From NCBI GenBank assembly GCA_016870215.1, contig VGCD01000016.1, positions 1-39,723 of the forward strand: a stretch of 39,723 nucleotides of DNA, read 5' to 3'. How positions within the stretch are numbered: the stretch's first letter is position 1; the number at the start of each line of letters is the position of its first letter. The translations under genes and the position numbers were made by a program. The stretch comes from Actinomycetota bacterium. GTDB taxonomy: Bacteria > Actinomycetota > Acidimicrobiia > Acidimicrobiales > Ilumatobacteraceae. Under the pieces are notes generated by a model, which saw only the letters and a program-made list of their open reading frames with translations, made no database searches and was not told the origin of the DNA. This document shows positions 1-8,938 of this stretch, one piece after another.

Positions 1-1
1 G

Positions 2-352
2 ATTGCCGAGGTTGTCGGCGGCGCCGAACTCGTGGCCATGGCTGGATTCATCGTTGCCGCAGCTTCGCTGCGCACGCCGGTGCTCCTCGACGGTGTCGTG
101 ACCCAGGCCGCGGCCTGTCTCGCCCGCGCGATGGTCCCGGAGTCGATCGGGGCATGTCTGGCAGCACATCGTTCTGCCGAGCCGGCTTCGACGGGAGCGC
201 TCGTGCATCTCGGCCTCCACCCGATCCTCGACCTCGACCTGCGTCTTGGCGAAGGAACCGGCGCGTTGCTCGCGGTGCCTCTCCTGCGCGCTGCCTGTGG
301 CGTGGTGGGCCGTGTGGCCACATTGGCCGACCTCGATGACCGCAAGGCGTGA
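2..352 (+). CDS. cobT: CobT, nicotinate-nucleotide:dimethylbenzimidazole phosphoribosyltransferase, C-terminal part
   Basis: The reading frame is open at the left edge, so only the last ~116 codons are present. CobT transfers phosphoribose from nicotinate mononucleotide to 5,6-dimethylbenzimidazole to make alpha-ribazole phosphate, a step in cobalamin lower-ligand assembly. The visible part matches the family C-terminus: a GG-E-A-MAGFI-AA-R-PV--DG helix and strand, then the ASHRSAEP-type motif (here AAHRSAEPAS), then a LRLGEGTGA segment that in the family holds the catalytic glutamate and closes the active site. The GTG at position 32 is an internal codon, not the start. It ends normally at TGA. 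The identification is family recognition from these motifs; the missing N-terminus cannot be judged. Confidence 0.93.
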   Translation: MAEVVGGAELVAMAGFIVAAASLRTPVLLDGVVTQAAACLARAMVPESIGACLAAHRSAEPASTGALVHLGLHPILDLDLRLGEGTGALLAVPLLRAACGVVGRVATLADLDDRKA

Positions 353-652
353 AACCCCGACGAGAACCACGACGGACTCCTCCCGCGAACACCCACACAC
401 CGGACACTGCCAGAACCGCAAGACCCAGTACCCCGACGACGATTCTCTTTACAGGTTTCAGTGTGTCTCAAAGCGGGTTTTGTTCATACGGTTCGGCTCG
501 CTCAGGAGCGCAGAGCGGAGTACTCCTTGATCACTACGTCCAGATACAACTGGGCGGTGTCACAGGTGTGCTCAGCCCAACTCACGGGCCTGTTCGTGGT
601 GTCCTTGCATCACCGTGAATTCGGCTGCCGCACAACCATACAGATGAAATCA
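353..652. other. Gap after cobT with a possible decayed protein-coding fragment
   Basis: No intact gene is seen in these 300 nt. On the minus strand from 609 to 502 a frame reads through about 35 codons to a TGA, with a protein-like composition (it contains RPVSWAEHTC and LYLDVVIKEYSALRS). It has no plausible start because a TGA precedes it at 612-610. It could be the C-terminal remnant of a lost gene. I do not recognise the family. No convincing promoter or terminator is visible. Confidence 0.3.
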
Positions 653-1459
653 TTACACCCGAGCGAATCGCTCAGTTTCTTCACTGAACCACTGACTTAT
701 ATCACTTGTGACCGAAGCCCTCGTTCGAGCAATTGCAGCATCAAGATCGTCAGAAGAAATGTAGGGAGGTTTGATGCCTTCACGAATTCGGTCAAATGCT
801 GCCGTGGCTGCTCGCTGAGCTGCTAATTCAATATCGCCTGGGGTGTAGCCGTCGGATTCTCTCGCAAGCTTTTCAATGTCAACTCCGCGTTGATCTAGAC
901 GTGAAAGTGCAGCCTCCCAGAGTGCAAGACGGGCAGTGAGGTCTGGCGGCCCAATAGGAATAACCAGGTCAAACCTGCCGGGACGCAACACCGCTGAATC
1001 AATATCGCCAACAAAATTCGTGGCACACACCAAGAGATGTCTGGGGGTCACACGATACAACGGGATCATCTTCAATAATTCGTTGACAACTCCTTTTGTT
1101 GTTGGGTTTCGCTCTCTCGCCGATGCGATTTCGTCGAATTCATCTATAAAAACAACGGCCCGTTCTAACTGCAACAAGTCATTCATCGCCTGACGAAGTT
1201 CTGACGAAATTGAGTCAGCCCCACTTTCTAATTTGGAGGGGAGCAACTCAATAAACGGCCAACCGAGCCGTCCAGCAATCGCCCTGGCGAATGTTGTCTT
1301 TCCGGTTCCTGGAGGACCAAAAAGCAAAACAGTCGCAGGTGCTTTCACACCCACTTTCTCTGCAGTGGTTGGGTCGGCGAATGGGGCCACAACACGACCA
1401 TCTATAATCTTCTTCTCGACATGCATACCCGCCACACAGTCCCAAAGTTCGGACGACAA
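653..1459 (-). CDS. AAA+ ATPase module, C-terminal part of a broken GNAT-AAA gene
   Basis: A 268-aa open frame with a complete classical AAA+ core: Walker A GPPGTGKT at residues 48-55, Walker B VVFIDEFDE at about 102-110, a sensor-1 asparagine in CATN near residue 148, and the RPGRFD element of the second region of homology near 159-164, followed by the alpha-helical lid with the GYTPGDIE motif. This resembles the FtsH/Cdc48-type AAA clade but has no protease or transmembrane segment, so it is probably a soluble remodelling ATPase of unknown substrate. The first codons (SSELWDCVAG) do not look like a natural N-terminus: adding one base to the G-run at 1465-1470 fuses this frame to the upstream GNAT-containing frame as QYGGEILSSELW. 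I therefore think this is the C-terminal half of one larger gene and may not be translated separately. Confidence 0.8.
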   Translation of the reverse strand: MSSELWDCVAGMHVEKKIIDGRVVAPFADPTTAEKVGVKAPATVLLFGPPGTGKTTFARAIAGRLGWPFIELLPSKLESGADSISSELRQAMNDLLQLERAVVFIDEFDEIASARERNPTTKGVVNELLKMIPLYRVTPRHLLVCATNFVGDIDSAVLRPGRFDLVIPIGPPDLTARLALWEAALSRLDQRGVDIEKLARESDGYTPGDIELAAQRAATAAFDRIREGIKPPYISSDDLDAAIARTRASVTSDISQWFSEETERFARV

Positions 1460-1878
1460 AATCTCCCCCCGTATTGATCAACGATGCGCATAGCAGTGGG
1501 CGCGATTGGCTCTAACTTTTCATACAAAATCAAATCATGAATGGCGGAAAAACCTCGGTTCACCAGAGCTGTCTCGCCAGCTTGCGATTTTGACAACAAC
1601 GCAGAAATTTTTCGGACGCCAAGCAGGATCAATTGCCACCACATTTATCCAGCCATCATCAGACACAACGCGAGCCTGAATGACTCCGATGATCCGATCG
1701 CCATCAATTGCGACTGCTCCCGGTGCACCTGAGGAAACGTCGTTCACAAACTGTGCGATATCGGCAGGCTTTGTGTCGGGCAACAGCCGGCATTCTTCCA
1801 ACAAGCGAACTGCTTGGCCAATGTCAGAAGGAAGCAAATCACGAACAATTACAGACGCAGCTAGGTGATATCACTCAT
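1460..1878 (-). pseudogene. GNAT acetyltransferase N-terminal part of the GNAT-AAA gene, frameshifted
   Basis: Upstream of the AAA module, translated pieces in different minus-strand frames join into a plausible GNAT fold: VIVRDLLPSDIGQAV (GNAT N-terminus), DGDRIIGVIQARV and VVAIDPAWRP (the strand before the acetyl-CoA loop), then, in another frame, ISALLSK...ALVNRGF...LYEKL, then DQYGG leading to the AAA frame. Three shifts are needed: around 1865 (ATG at 1878 followed by a premature TAG), in a run of five A/T near 1609-1613, and in the C/G run at 1465-1470. Two of these lie in homopolymers, so sequencing error is possible; gene decay is the alternative. A GNAT-AAA fusion is unusual and may have coupled acetylation to remodelling. 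Function unknown. Confidence 0.55.
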
Positions 1879-1923
1879 TTGCCTGTCACTGTGGTGGACC
1901 TTGTCCTGACTTATCCGCATTAC

Positions 1924-2080
1924 CGCGTTCCAAAAAATGGCGTTTCGCGTTCCAAACGTTTACTGAAACCCCGGCCGCTGCCGCATCATGACTACAGTTT
2001 GGAATTACGCACCAGCCTCACGGAGGCTGGGGATGGTGCGAAATTCACACCGCATTTCGAGTCATCTATAGAAACGTTAC
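1924..2080. repeat. Imperfect direct repeat, left copy, flanking the purine block
   Basis: About 157 nt that recur in the same orientation at 14367-14535 with roughly 80% identity. The two copies share the blocks GGCGTTTCGCGTTCCAAAC, TTTACTGAAACCCC, CGCACCAGCCTCACGGAGGC and GGCTGGGGATGGTGCGAAA, and end with similar TCATCTA...GTTAC/CTTAC text. The centre is a strong stem-loop at 2002-2046. Both copies happen to be open in one plus-strand frame, but most differences between them change the encoded residue (about two synonymous among a dozen differing codons), so this behaves as a structured DNA/RNA element rather than a protein gene. Confidence 0.85.
2002..2046. other. Conserved stem-loop inside left repeat
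   Basis: GAATT-A-CGCACC-AGCCTC, loop ACG, GAGGCT-GGGGAT-GGTGCG-A-AATTC. Two six-base helices and a five-base outer helix pair exactly, with an asymmetric six-base GGGGAT bulge on the 3' side and one A/A mismatch. The bulge is identical in the right copy, which suggests it matters. Confidence 0.7.
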
Positions 2081-2175
2081 TAGCGGCAGCCAGAATTTCA
2101 GAAGAAAAAAGGTTCAACTCTACTGCGGCTGGCAAATCTTGCTGGACCTAAACGCGACAACGCGTGAGTTCGTGC

Positions 2176-3666
2176 CTACGAGTGATAATTCGGTGCCTCA
2201 TGAGTAATCGTGACGTCATGAGGATGACTCTCTTCGCGTCCTGCAGTTGTGACCTTCATGAAGCGACCTTTTTCTTGGAGTTCTCGGATGTTGGCAGCTC
2301 CGACATACCCCATACCGGATCGAAGCCCGCCAAGTAATTGGTACACCACATCGCTAAGTGAGCCCGAGTAAGCAACCCGACCCTCAATTCCCTCTGGTAC
2401 GAGTTTTGGTTGGCCCTGCGCACTTCCCTGAGCACTGCCGTAGCGGTCAGCACCAAGGCCCTGCATAGCCCCAATCGACCCCATACCACGATACGTCTTG
2501 TACCGACGTCCTTCGAATAATTCATGCTCTCCTGGTGCTTCATCAGTGCCAGCAAGCAAACTACCCAGCATCACAACATGCGCACCAGCAGCAAGTGCCT
2601 TCACCACATCACCTGAATAGGTAATTCCACCGTCGGCAATAAGGGACACACCACGTGCCGCTGCTCGTCGTGCTGTGTGCCAGATAGCAGACAACTGGGG
2701 CATTCCCGCTCCCGACACTACGCGTGTTGTACAAATGGAGCCAGCTCCCACACCAACTTTGACTGCATCAGCGCCGACATCAACAAGTGCATCAGCGCCT
2801 TCCTCGGTGACAACATTGCCTGCAATAACTGCGAGCGTTGGCCATGCTGACCTAATGCGTCGTACTGCTGTCAGAACTCCTTGAGTGTGACCATGAGCAG
2901 TATCAACAACCACAACATCAATGCCAGCATGAACTAATGCCGCAACACGATCCTCTAGGTCGGGACCCACACCTACGGCAGCACCGACTCGCAGTCTCCC
3001 GCCGCTATCACGTGTAGCCCGCGGGTACTCTCTGGCTTTCATAATGTCCTTGACCGTGATGAGGCCCTGCAAATGTCCCCTGTCATCAACAAGTGGCAAC
3101 TTCTCAATTCGGTGTTTTTGTAGCAGTCTGCGAGCTTCGTCGAGAGTCGTACCCACAGACGCAGTAACAAGTGGGGTACGTGTCATGAAGCCGCTCACTG
3201 GCTTGGCAAAGTCTGCCTCTTCGCAAAATCGGATGTCACGGTTTGTCAGAATTCCGAGAAGCAGTCCATCTGTATCTGTAATTGGAACACCAGAAAAGTG
3301 ATACTTGTTCATCAGCGCTTCAGCATCTGCCAACGTAGCTGTCGCTGGGAGCGTGACCGGATCCGTAATCATTCCGGCCTGTGATCGCTTCACTTGTGCG
3401 ACATTGTTTGCCTGTTCCACAATCGTCATATTGCGATGCAAAATTCCAATGCCGCCAAGTCGAGCGAGAGCGATTGCCATGGGAGCCTCTGTCACTTTGT
3501 CCATTGCCGCAGACATCACAGGTGCTGACAGCGTGATGTCCTGTACTAGGTGAGATGAAACATCTACATCACTTGGTAACACGTCGCTGAATCCGGGCAC
3601 CAAGACAACATCATCAAAGGTCAACCCTTCAATTGGACTAAATAACTGATCATTCAATGGGTTCAT
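2176..3666 (-). CDS. guaB: IMP dehydrogenase GuaB
   Basis: 496 aa, the normal length. It oxidises IMP to XMP with NAD+, the committed step to GMP. The order is an N-terminal barrel segment, a pair of CBS domains at about residues 95-215, then the rest of the (beta/alpha)8 barrel. The catalytic loop reads [11 protein letters not shown] with the nucleophilic cysteine at about 312; most family members have proline in place of the second alanine (GPGSICTTR). The IADGGI and RGMGSIGAM motifs for IMP binding are present, as is the ALG...[13 protein letters not shown] flap region. Its ATG overlaps the purN stop by four bases, so it is the last gene of the minus-strand pur operon. Placing guaB at the end of a pur operon links AMP/GMP branch flux to IMP supply. 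Confidence 0.97.
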   Translation of the reverse strand: MNPLNDQLFSPIEGLTFDDVVLVPGFSDVLPSDVDVSSHLVQDITLSAPVMSAAMDKVTEAPMAIALARLGGIGILHRNMTIVEQANNVAQVKRSQAGMITDPVTLPATATLADAEALMNKYHFSGVPITDTDGLLLGILTNRDIRFCEEADFAKPVSGFMTRTPLVTASVGTTLDEARRLLQKHRIEKLPLVDDRGHLQGLITVKDIMKAREYPRATRDSGGRLRVGAAVGVGPDLEDRVAALVHAGIDVVVVDTAHGHTQGVLTAVRRIRSAWPTLAVIAGNVVTEEGADALVDVGADAVKVGVGAGSICTTRVVSGAGMPQLSAIWHTARRAAARGVSLIADGGITYSGDVVKALAAGAHVVMLGSLLAGTDEAPGEHELFEGRRYKTYRGMGSIGAMQGLGADRYGSAQGSAQGQPKLVPEGIEGRVAYSGSLSDVVYQLLGGLRSGMGYVGAANIRELQEKGRFMKVTTAGREESHPHDVTITHEAPNYHS

Positions 3667-4289
3667 GACACGGAATCAATTTCTTGGCCAGCTACAAAAT
3701 TTTGACATAGATCGTTGAGTGTTTGTACTAGTAGAATATGCTCCCGCTCATGCATTCGTTCTGTAAATGACTCAAGTGTGTCATGTGCATGAATCGGTAC
3801 AACTTCGCTCGCAAGGACGGGCCCCGTGTCGACTCCTTCGTTGGGAACCAAGTGCACCGTAATACCGCTGTGTGTTCGCCAATTGTCACGGGACTCAGCA
3901 AATGCACGCTCAATGGAATGTGTACCTGGCAATTCTCCTGGCAACGCTGGATGAAGATTGACAACTTGTGACGGGAACTGTTGCAAAAAATTATTCGACA
4001 AGATTCTCATAAAGCCAGCAAGAACCACAATGTCTGGGGAGAATCCCTTCACAACCTCTAGCAGTCGGAGATCGTACGCTGCTCGCGTCTCGTTTGGTAC
4101 TGGTGCAACGACAACGACGGACACCTTGCTTCGTTCTGCTCGAGCAATAGCAGGTACACCTTCCTTACTTGACACAACCCCAACAACGTCAGCGCGCAAC
4201 AAACCGTGCTCACACGCGTCAAGAATTGCCTGCAGATTGCTGCCATTACCCGACACCATGACAGCAAGACGAGGTCGAAATACCTTCAT
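3663..4289 (-). CDS. purN: Phosphoribosylglycinamide formyltransferase PurN
   Basis: 208 aa. It transfers a formyl group from 10-formyltetrahydrofolate to GAR (step 3 of IMP synthesis). The N-terminal phosphate-binding loop reads VMVSGNGSNLQA; the catalytic triad is visible as Asn111 and His113 in VVNLHPALPG and Asp154 in EGVDTGP. One difference from most family members is GELPGTHS where LPSFPGxHA-type sequence (often AFxGxHA) is more usual. It overlaps the purD-purM fusion by four bases upstream (ATGA) and guaB by four bases downstream, so it is translationally coupled to both. The order GARS-AIRS then GAR transformylase is the same as the domain order of the animal trifunctional GART protein. 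Confidence 0.96.
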   Translation of the reverse strand: MKVFRPRLAVMVSGNGSNLQAILDACEHGLLRADVVGVVSSKEGVPAIARAERSKVSVVVVAPVPNETRAAYDLRLLEVVKGFSPDIVVLAGFMRILSNNFLQQFPSQVVNLHPALPGELPGTHSIERAFAESRDNWRTHSGITVHLVPNEGVDTGPVLASEVVPIHAHDTLESFTERMHEREHILLVQTLNDLCQNFVAGQEIDSVS

Positions 4290-6562
4290 TGCAATGCCAC
4301 TCGAGGTTTGTTTTGTCCCTGTTCATGCAAGGTACCGATCACCCATGTGTCTTCAGTGAGAAGCGCCCGGATGTCTGCGACATCACCTGACGAAACAATG
4401 ACAACCATTCCGATACCCATGTTGAGCGTGCGGTACAACTCGTCTGTTTCTAAGGTGACCAAGCCTTCAATAAATTTAAATAGTGGTGGTTTTGGCCATG
4501 AAGAGATATCAACTGTTGCTGCAATTCCATCTGGGAATACACGGGGAAGATTCTCCAGCAGCCCACCTCCCGTAATATGTACCAAAGCCTTCACACGGGG
4601 GTCTTTCAAAACCGGACCCAGCACATCGAGGTAACTGCGGTGTGGCTCAAGCAATGCATCCACAAGTGGTCGCGTCAACGGTGGTGGAACAACGTCAAGT
4701 GGCAACCATTCCAGAATGCTACGTAGTAACGAATAGCCATTGGTGTGTGGCCCATTAGATGCCAGGCCAATCAACACATCGCCTTCTGCAACGGTGGGGC
4801 GAGGAAGCAGATCCTTTTTATCAACGATGCCTACTAATGTCCCCGCAACGTCGAAGGCTCCGGGCGCATAGACACCAGGCATTTCTGCAGTTTCACCACC
4901 CAACAAAACACACCCACCAGCTGCACATGCTTCTGCCATCCCCGACACCACGTCTGCCACCATTTCAGCGTTGATGCGCGATGAAGCCAGGTAGTCCAAG
5001 AAGAAAAGTGGTCGTGCGCCCTGCACTAAAACATCGTTGATGCAATGATTCACAATGTCCATGCCAGCACCACGCACTCGGCCCGTGCGTGCAGCCAGTT
5101 CGACCTTTGTGCCCACACCATCAGTCGATGCAACCAACACAGGCTGCTCAAAGTCTTTCAAGAAGGAGACATCAAGGGCGCCACCAAATGCTCCGACTCC
5201 GCGTAACACACTTTCTGTTGCTGTGGACGTCACGCTCTTTTTCAAAAGATCAACAGCTCTATTGCCCTCGTCAATATTCACACCTGCAGAGGAGTACGAC
5301 ATCAAATTCGACGCAGGGGCCCGCCAGCCAATGTCTCGCCGAAAATAAGAGCCGGGAAAAGAGATCTTCCCGACACGTGCATACGTATGGCGACGAGCAG
5401 AACGGAGATCAGGCCCCATACCAACAACTGTCATGACTCGACCACCATTGGTGACAAGAGCGCCGTTCTCCCTCTTCGTACCACCATGAAAAACATTGGT
5501 GTGTAAATCAGATAATTCACTTCCAGATATGGGGTCACCCAACCGAGGTGTTGCGGGATAATGCGCTGCCGTCATAACAACAGCATGAGCACTCAGTGGT
5601 TTCGTTTTTACCTGACCAGCACTCAATGTTCCGTCAACACACGCGAGTGCAAGATCTACTAGGTCTGTACTGAGCAGAGACAACAACACTTGTGCTTCAG
5701 GGTCCCCGAAGCGACAATTGTATTCCAAGAGCCGAGGGCCATCTTTTGTAAGCATCAATCCTGCATACAAGATCCCTTTATATGGTGTTCCTACCTCAGC
5801 AAAATGATCGATAATCGGCTGAATAAAAGTAGCGGAAAGATCATCGATGTCATACGGCACTGACACAGGAGCGTAAGCACCCATCCCACCCGTGTTGGCA
5901 CCCAAGTCTCCCTCACCAATACGCTTGTGGTCTTGAGCAATTGGTAACGGCACTGCACTGACGCCATCGCACAAGGCCATAAGGGAACATTCAGGGCCTT
6001 GCAGCATTTCTTCCAAGACCACCGGGCCAATGGCACACGCCTCAACGATGGCGGAGTGTGTTTCACATTCGTTTTCTGGTACCACAACGCCCTTGCCACT
6101 CGCCAGACCAGACTGTTTCACCACCACCGGCGAACCTAAGTGCCTCCACCATGACACTGCGGACTCACTATTGCCCTTTTCAAAACTCGCAAACCGAGGA
6201 CCAGGAATTCCTAACTTTTCTGCCAACTCCCGTGAGTACACCTTGGATGCCTCAATTTCAGCAAGCTGTTTCGTTGGGCCAAAAGCCTTCACCCCAATTG
6301 CTGACAGTGCATCCACCACACCCGCCGCCAACGCCAACTCTGGTCCAATCAGAACAAGATCTACCTTTTCCGCCTCACACAATGAGACAATCCCGGCGAC
6401 ATCATCAACTTCGACACAGAATTGTTCACCCGGCATTCCGCCATTTCCGGGCGCGACCAATAAGCGTGAGCAACGCAACGACTGCTGAACACTGTGAGCT
6501 ATGGCATGTTCCCTGCCACCACTGCCGAGAACGAGCACCGTGAGTTGACGAGGTGCACTCAT
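4286..6562 (-). CDS. purD-purM: Fused PurD-PurM: GAR synthetase / AIR synthetase
   Basis: 758 aa in one uninterrupted frame. Residues 1-415 are a full GAR synthetase (step 2): VLGSGGREHA near the start, the ATP-grasp GLASGKGV at 152-159, GANTGGMGAY at 221-230, LEYNCRFGDPEAQ at 279-291, and the usual family ending YFRRDIGWRA. After a linker of about six residues (416-421) a full AIR synthetase (step 5) runs to the end: SYSSAGVNIDEGN, ASTDGVGTK at 478-486, GGETAEMPG at 555-563, and HITGGGLLENLPR at 662-674. The linker ends in a methionine at 421, directly before the position where free PurM proteins start, as if an ancestral start codon were retained. Yeast Ade5,7 and animal GART have this fusion; it is uncommon in bacteria. 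It overlaps purF and purN by four bases each. Confidence 0.96.
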   Translation of the reverse strand: MSAPRQLTVLVLGSGGREHAIAHSVQQSLRCSRLLVAPGNGGMPGEQFCVEVDDVAGIVSLCEAEKVDLVLIGPELALAAGVVDALSAIGVKAFGPTKQLAEIEASKVYSRELAEKLGIPGPRFASFEKGNSESAVSWWRHLGSPVVVKQSGLASGKGVVVPENECETHSAIVEACAIGPVVLEEMLQGPECSLMALCDGVSAVPLPIAQDHKRIGEGDLGANTGGMGAYAPVSVPYDIDDLSATFIQPIIDHFAEVGTPYKGILYAGLMLTKDGPRLLEYNCRFGDPEAQVLLSLLSTDLVDLALACVDGTLSAGQVKTKPLSAHAVVMTAAHYPATPRLGDPISGSELSDLHTNVFHGGTKRENGALVTNGGRVMTVVGMGPDLRSARRHTYARVGKISFPGSYFRRDIGWRAPASNLMSYSSAGVNIDEGNRAVDLLKKSVTSTATESVLRGVGAFGGALDVSFLKDFEQPVLVASTDGVGTKVELAARTGRVRGAGMDIVNHCINDVLVQGARPLFFLDYLASSRINAEMVADVVSGMAEACAAGGCVLLGGETAEMPGVYAPGAFDVAGTLVGIVDKKDLLPRPTVAEGDVLIGLASNGPHTNGYSLLRSILEWLPLDVVPPPLTRPLVDALLEPHRSYLDVLGPVLKDPRVKALVHITGGGLLENLPRVFPDGIAATVDISSWPKPPLFKFIEGLVTLETDELYRTLNMGIGMVVIVSSGDVADIRALLTEDTWVIGTLHEQGQNKPRVALQ

Positions 6563-7995
6563 GCCAGAACCTGTCCAAAAGAATCTTTGCGGCGGGGTGC
6601 TGGAATTTCAACCGGGTACACACCTGTGAAACAGGCATTGCAATACCCCTCTTTACGCCCTACTGCACTCATCATTCCATCGAGAGACAGGAACGCAAGT
6701 GAGTCAGCCTTCACGACTGAACACAATTCTTCAAGATTCAGGCGTGCCGCAATCAGATCATCGTCATGACCCATATCAACACCAAAATGGCACGGATGTT
6801 TAATCGGCGGGCTCGTAATCCGCAAATGAACTTCTGTGGCGCCGGCGTCGCGAATGAGTTGCACCAAAGGCCCAGACGTTGTGCCACGCACTAATGAGTC
6901 ATCAATTAGAACAACCCGCTTACCCCGAAGATTTTCTGGCAGTGCATTGAATTTCATTGCAACCCCCCGCTCGCGCATCAGGGTTGTTGGTTCTATAAAA
7001 GTGCGGCCGATGTAACGATTCTTAATGAGCCCATCGTTGTATTCAATGCCAGTCTGACGAGAGAAACCAACAGCGGCAGGAACAGACGAATCTGGAACGG
7101 GAACAACAACGTCTGCATCGACACCTGATTCGCGCGCCAACTGTTCTCCCATGCGCTGGCGAACACCATGTACGCTTAGGCCATCCCATTGCGAGTCGGG
7201 TCGTGAGAAGTACACAAACTCGAACGTGCACCGTGAAGATTTAACCGATGGCATCAGCGCTTGCCGGCGCGCAAGCTCGTTTCGCTTGAGTGTCACAATC
7301 TCTCCGGGGCAAACTTCTGACACTTCGGTGCAGCCCAAGGTGCTCAGAGCACAGGTTTCTGACGCAACAGCCCAGCCACCATCTGGCAATTTGCCCACAG
7401 ACATTGGTCGAAAGCCCCACGGATCTCGCACTGCAATGACACGGTCTTCCACCAATGTCACCAACGAATAGGCACCTATCCACGACGACAATGTGCGGGC
7501 CAACCGATCTTCCCAAGTTGCGCCTCCAGCCGATGCCAACATCAAGGTCATCACTTCGGTGTCAGATGACGCAGTCAGTCCAAAACCCTTCGCTAGCAAC
7601 TCAGAGCGAAGTTCGTGCGCATTGACCAAGTTGCCATTGTGGGCAACTGCTAACGGTCCATGAACCGTTTCAACAAGAAATGGTTGGGCGTTCCGTGCAC
7701 TTGAGCCTCCAGTGGTGGAGTACCGAGTATGGCCAACGCCATTGGTGCCTCGCAACGGTGCCAAATTCGCAGGCGTAAAGACTTGAGTCACCAAACCATC
7801 GGCTTTGTGTATGTGGGCCTGAGACCCATCAGACACTGCTATTCCTGCTGCTTCTTGACCGCGATGCTGCAAAGCAAACAACCCGAAAAAGACCAACTGC
7901 GCAACGTCCTCGGTAGGTGACGATATTCCTATCACGCCGCATTCTTCGTGTAACCGGTCTGACAGCACGCTGTCACAATTACATTCGGGCTTCAT
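6559..7995 (-). CDS. purF: Amidophosphoribosyltransferase PurF, Fe-S type
   Basis: 478 aa from the ATG at 7995. It makes phosphoribosylamine from PRPP and glutamine, the first committed step. I chose this start because AAAGGAA lies 8-9 nt upstream and the start falls within the last codons of purC; the frame is open up to 8064 but an upstream start would overlap purC by 86 nt. An 18-residue propeptide precedes the Ntn nucleophile Cys19 in EECGVIGI. The PRPP loop reads VVLIDDSLVRGTTSG. Cysteines in CTFEFVYF, KHPCHFG and YCNACFTG match the four [4Fe-4S] ligands of the Bacillus subtilis enzyme, so it is probably the oxygen-labile, Fe-S containing class. It overlaps the purD-purM start by four bases. 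Confidence 0.96.
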   Translation of the reverse strand: MKPECNCDSVLSDRLHEECGVIGISSPTEDVAQLVFFGLFALQHRGQEAAGIAVSDGSQAHIHKADGLVTQVFTPANLAPLRGTNGVGHTRYSTTGGSSARNAQPFLVETVHGPLAVAHNGNLVNAHELRSELLAKGFGLTASSDTEVMTLMLASAGGATWEDRLARTLSSWIGAYSLVTLVEDRVIAVRDPWGFRPMSVGKLPDGGWAVASETCALSTLGCTEVSEVCPGEIVTLKRNELARRQALMPSVKSSRCTFEFVYFSRPDSQWDGLSVHGVRQRMGEQLARESGVDADVVVPVPDSSVPAAVGFSRQTGIEYNDGLIKNRYIGRTFIEPTTLMRERGVAMKFNALPENLRGKRVVLIDDSLVRGTTSGPLVQLIRDAGATEVHLRITSPPIKHPCHFGVDMGHDDDLIAARLNLEELCSVVKADSLAFLSLDGMMSAVGRKEGYCNACFTGVYPVEIPAPRRKDSFGQVLA

Positions 7996-8938
7996 AAGAC
8001 GTCGTTCCTTTGTAGAATTTTTCGAGTCGATGTTGCACTGGATATTCCCCTGGCTCAAAGTCATGACCTGTCAAACGGGTGAAGGCCGTAACATAGCGCT
8101 TCGTTGTTTCCGAAATAATTGAGTCGTCAAGCAATGGTGGAGCGTCGTCCCCGTTGTAACCCACAGCATCAAGCGCAAGCCTCACGGGTTCTTTGTCGAG
8201 ACTCTCCGGCTCTTCACCACGCTCGAGTCGTTCGCTATAGGTACTCAGTTCCCAATACCGTGACGAGTCAGGTGTGTGCAACTCGTCTATCAATATGACT
8301 GATCCGTCAGAAGCCAGTCCAAATTCATACTTGGTATCAGCCAACAAGAGCCCGGCTTTCTTTGCTACTCGTTGACCATGTGCAAAAAGTTCCAATGCAG
8401 CTTTTTGAACTACATCCCAAACATCCGCGTCCACAAATCCTCGTGCGACCACGTCATTGCACGTCAAGGGCTCATCGTGTTTGCCGGTATCACCTTTCGT
8501 TGTGGGCGTAATAATTATCTGTGGCAAGACAGAATTTTTTTGCATCCCATCAGGAAAGTCATATCCATAAATATGTCGCATGCCATTGCTGTATTGACGC
8601 CACAACGACGTTGTTGTTGAACCTGTCATCACACCGCGCACAACCACTTCAACTGCCAGCGGCGTTGCTGCATGGCCAATAGTTGCATTCGGGTCTGGGC
8701 AACTAATGAAATGGTTCCTTATGATATGTCGCGTATTTTCGAACCACCACGCAGACAATTGATTCAGGACTTGGCCTTTGTACGGCACCACAGCAACAAT
8801 ACGATCAAATGCCGAAAGTCGATCTGTTGTCAGAAACAGTCGTGTGTTGTCGGGCAGTGCGTAAGACACTCGCACCTTTCCCGTTCTTCTGTCTGGTAGA
8901 GAAAGCACGACATCTGAACATCCTCTAATTGCTGACAT
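7979..8938 (-). CDS. purC: SAICAR synthetase PurC
   Basis: 319 aa, in the range of the longer eukaryote-like/actinobacterial form (E. coli is about 237). It condenses CAIR with aspartate using ATP (step 8). Signatures visible are the N-terminal LFLTTDRLSAFD, then VVRGVMTGSTTTSLW (the family motif for SAICAR binding), LLADTKYEFG, and ELHTPDSSRYW. It lies between purQ and purF in the minus-strand operon, overlapping purQ by 14 bases and purF by 17. Confidence 0.96.
   Translation of the reverse strand: MSAIRGCSDVVLSLPDRRTGKVRVSYALPDNTRLFLTTDRLSAFDRIVAVVPYKGQVLNQLSAWWFENTRHIIRNHFISCPDPNATIGHAATPLAVEVVVRGVMTGSTTTSLWRQYSNGMRHIYGYDFPDGMQKNSVLPQIIITPTTKGDTGKHDEPLTCNDVVARGFVDADVWDVVQKAALELFAHGQRVAKKAGLLLADTKYEFGLASDGSVILIDELHTPDSSRYWELSTYSERLERGEEPESLDKEPVRLALDAVGYNGDDAPPLLDDSIISETTKRYVTAFTRLTGHDFEPGEYPVQHRLEKFYKGTTSYEARM

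Noticed and set aside
1924-2080. Purine or ZTP riboswitch near the pur genes
   Set aside because: The element is downstream of guaB, not upstream of a pur gene, and lacks the known aptamer core sequences.
2152-2165. ACGCG/CGCGT hairpin as terminator of guaB
   Set aside because: Five base pairs and a very short T run; too weak to support.
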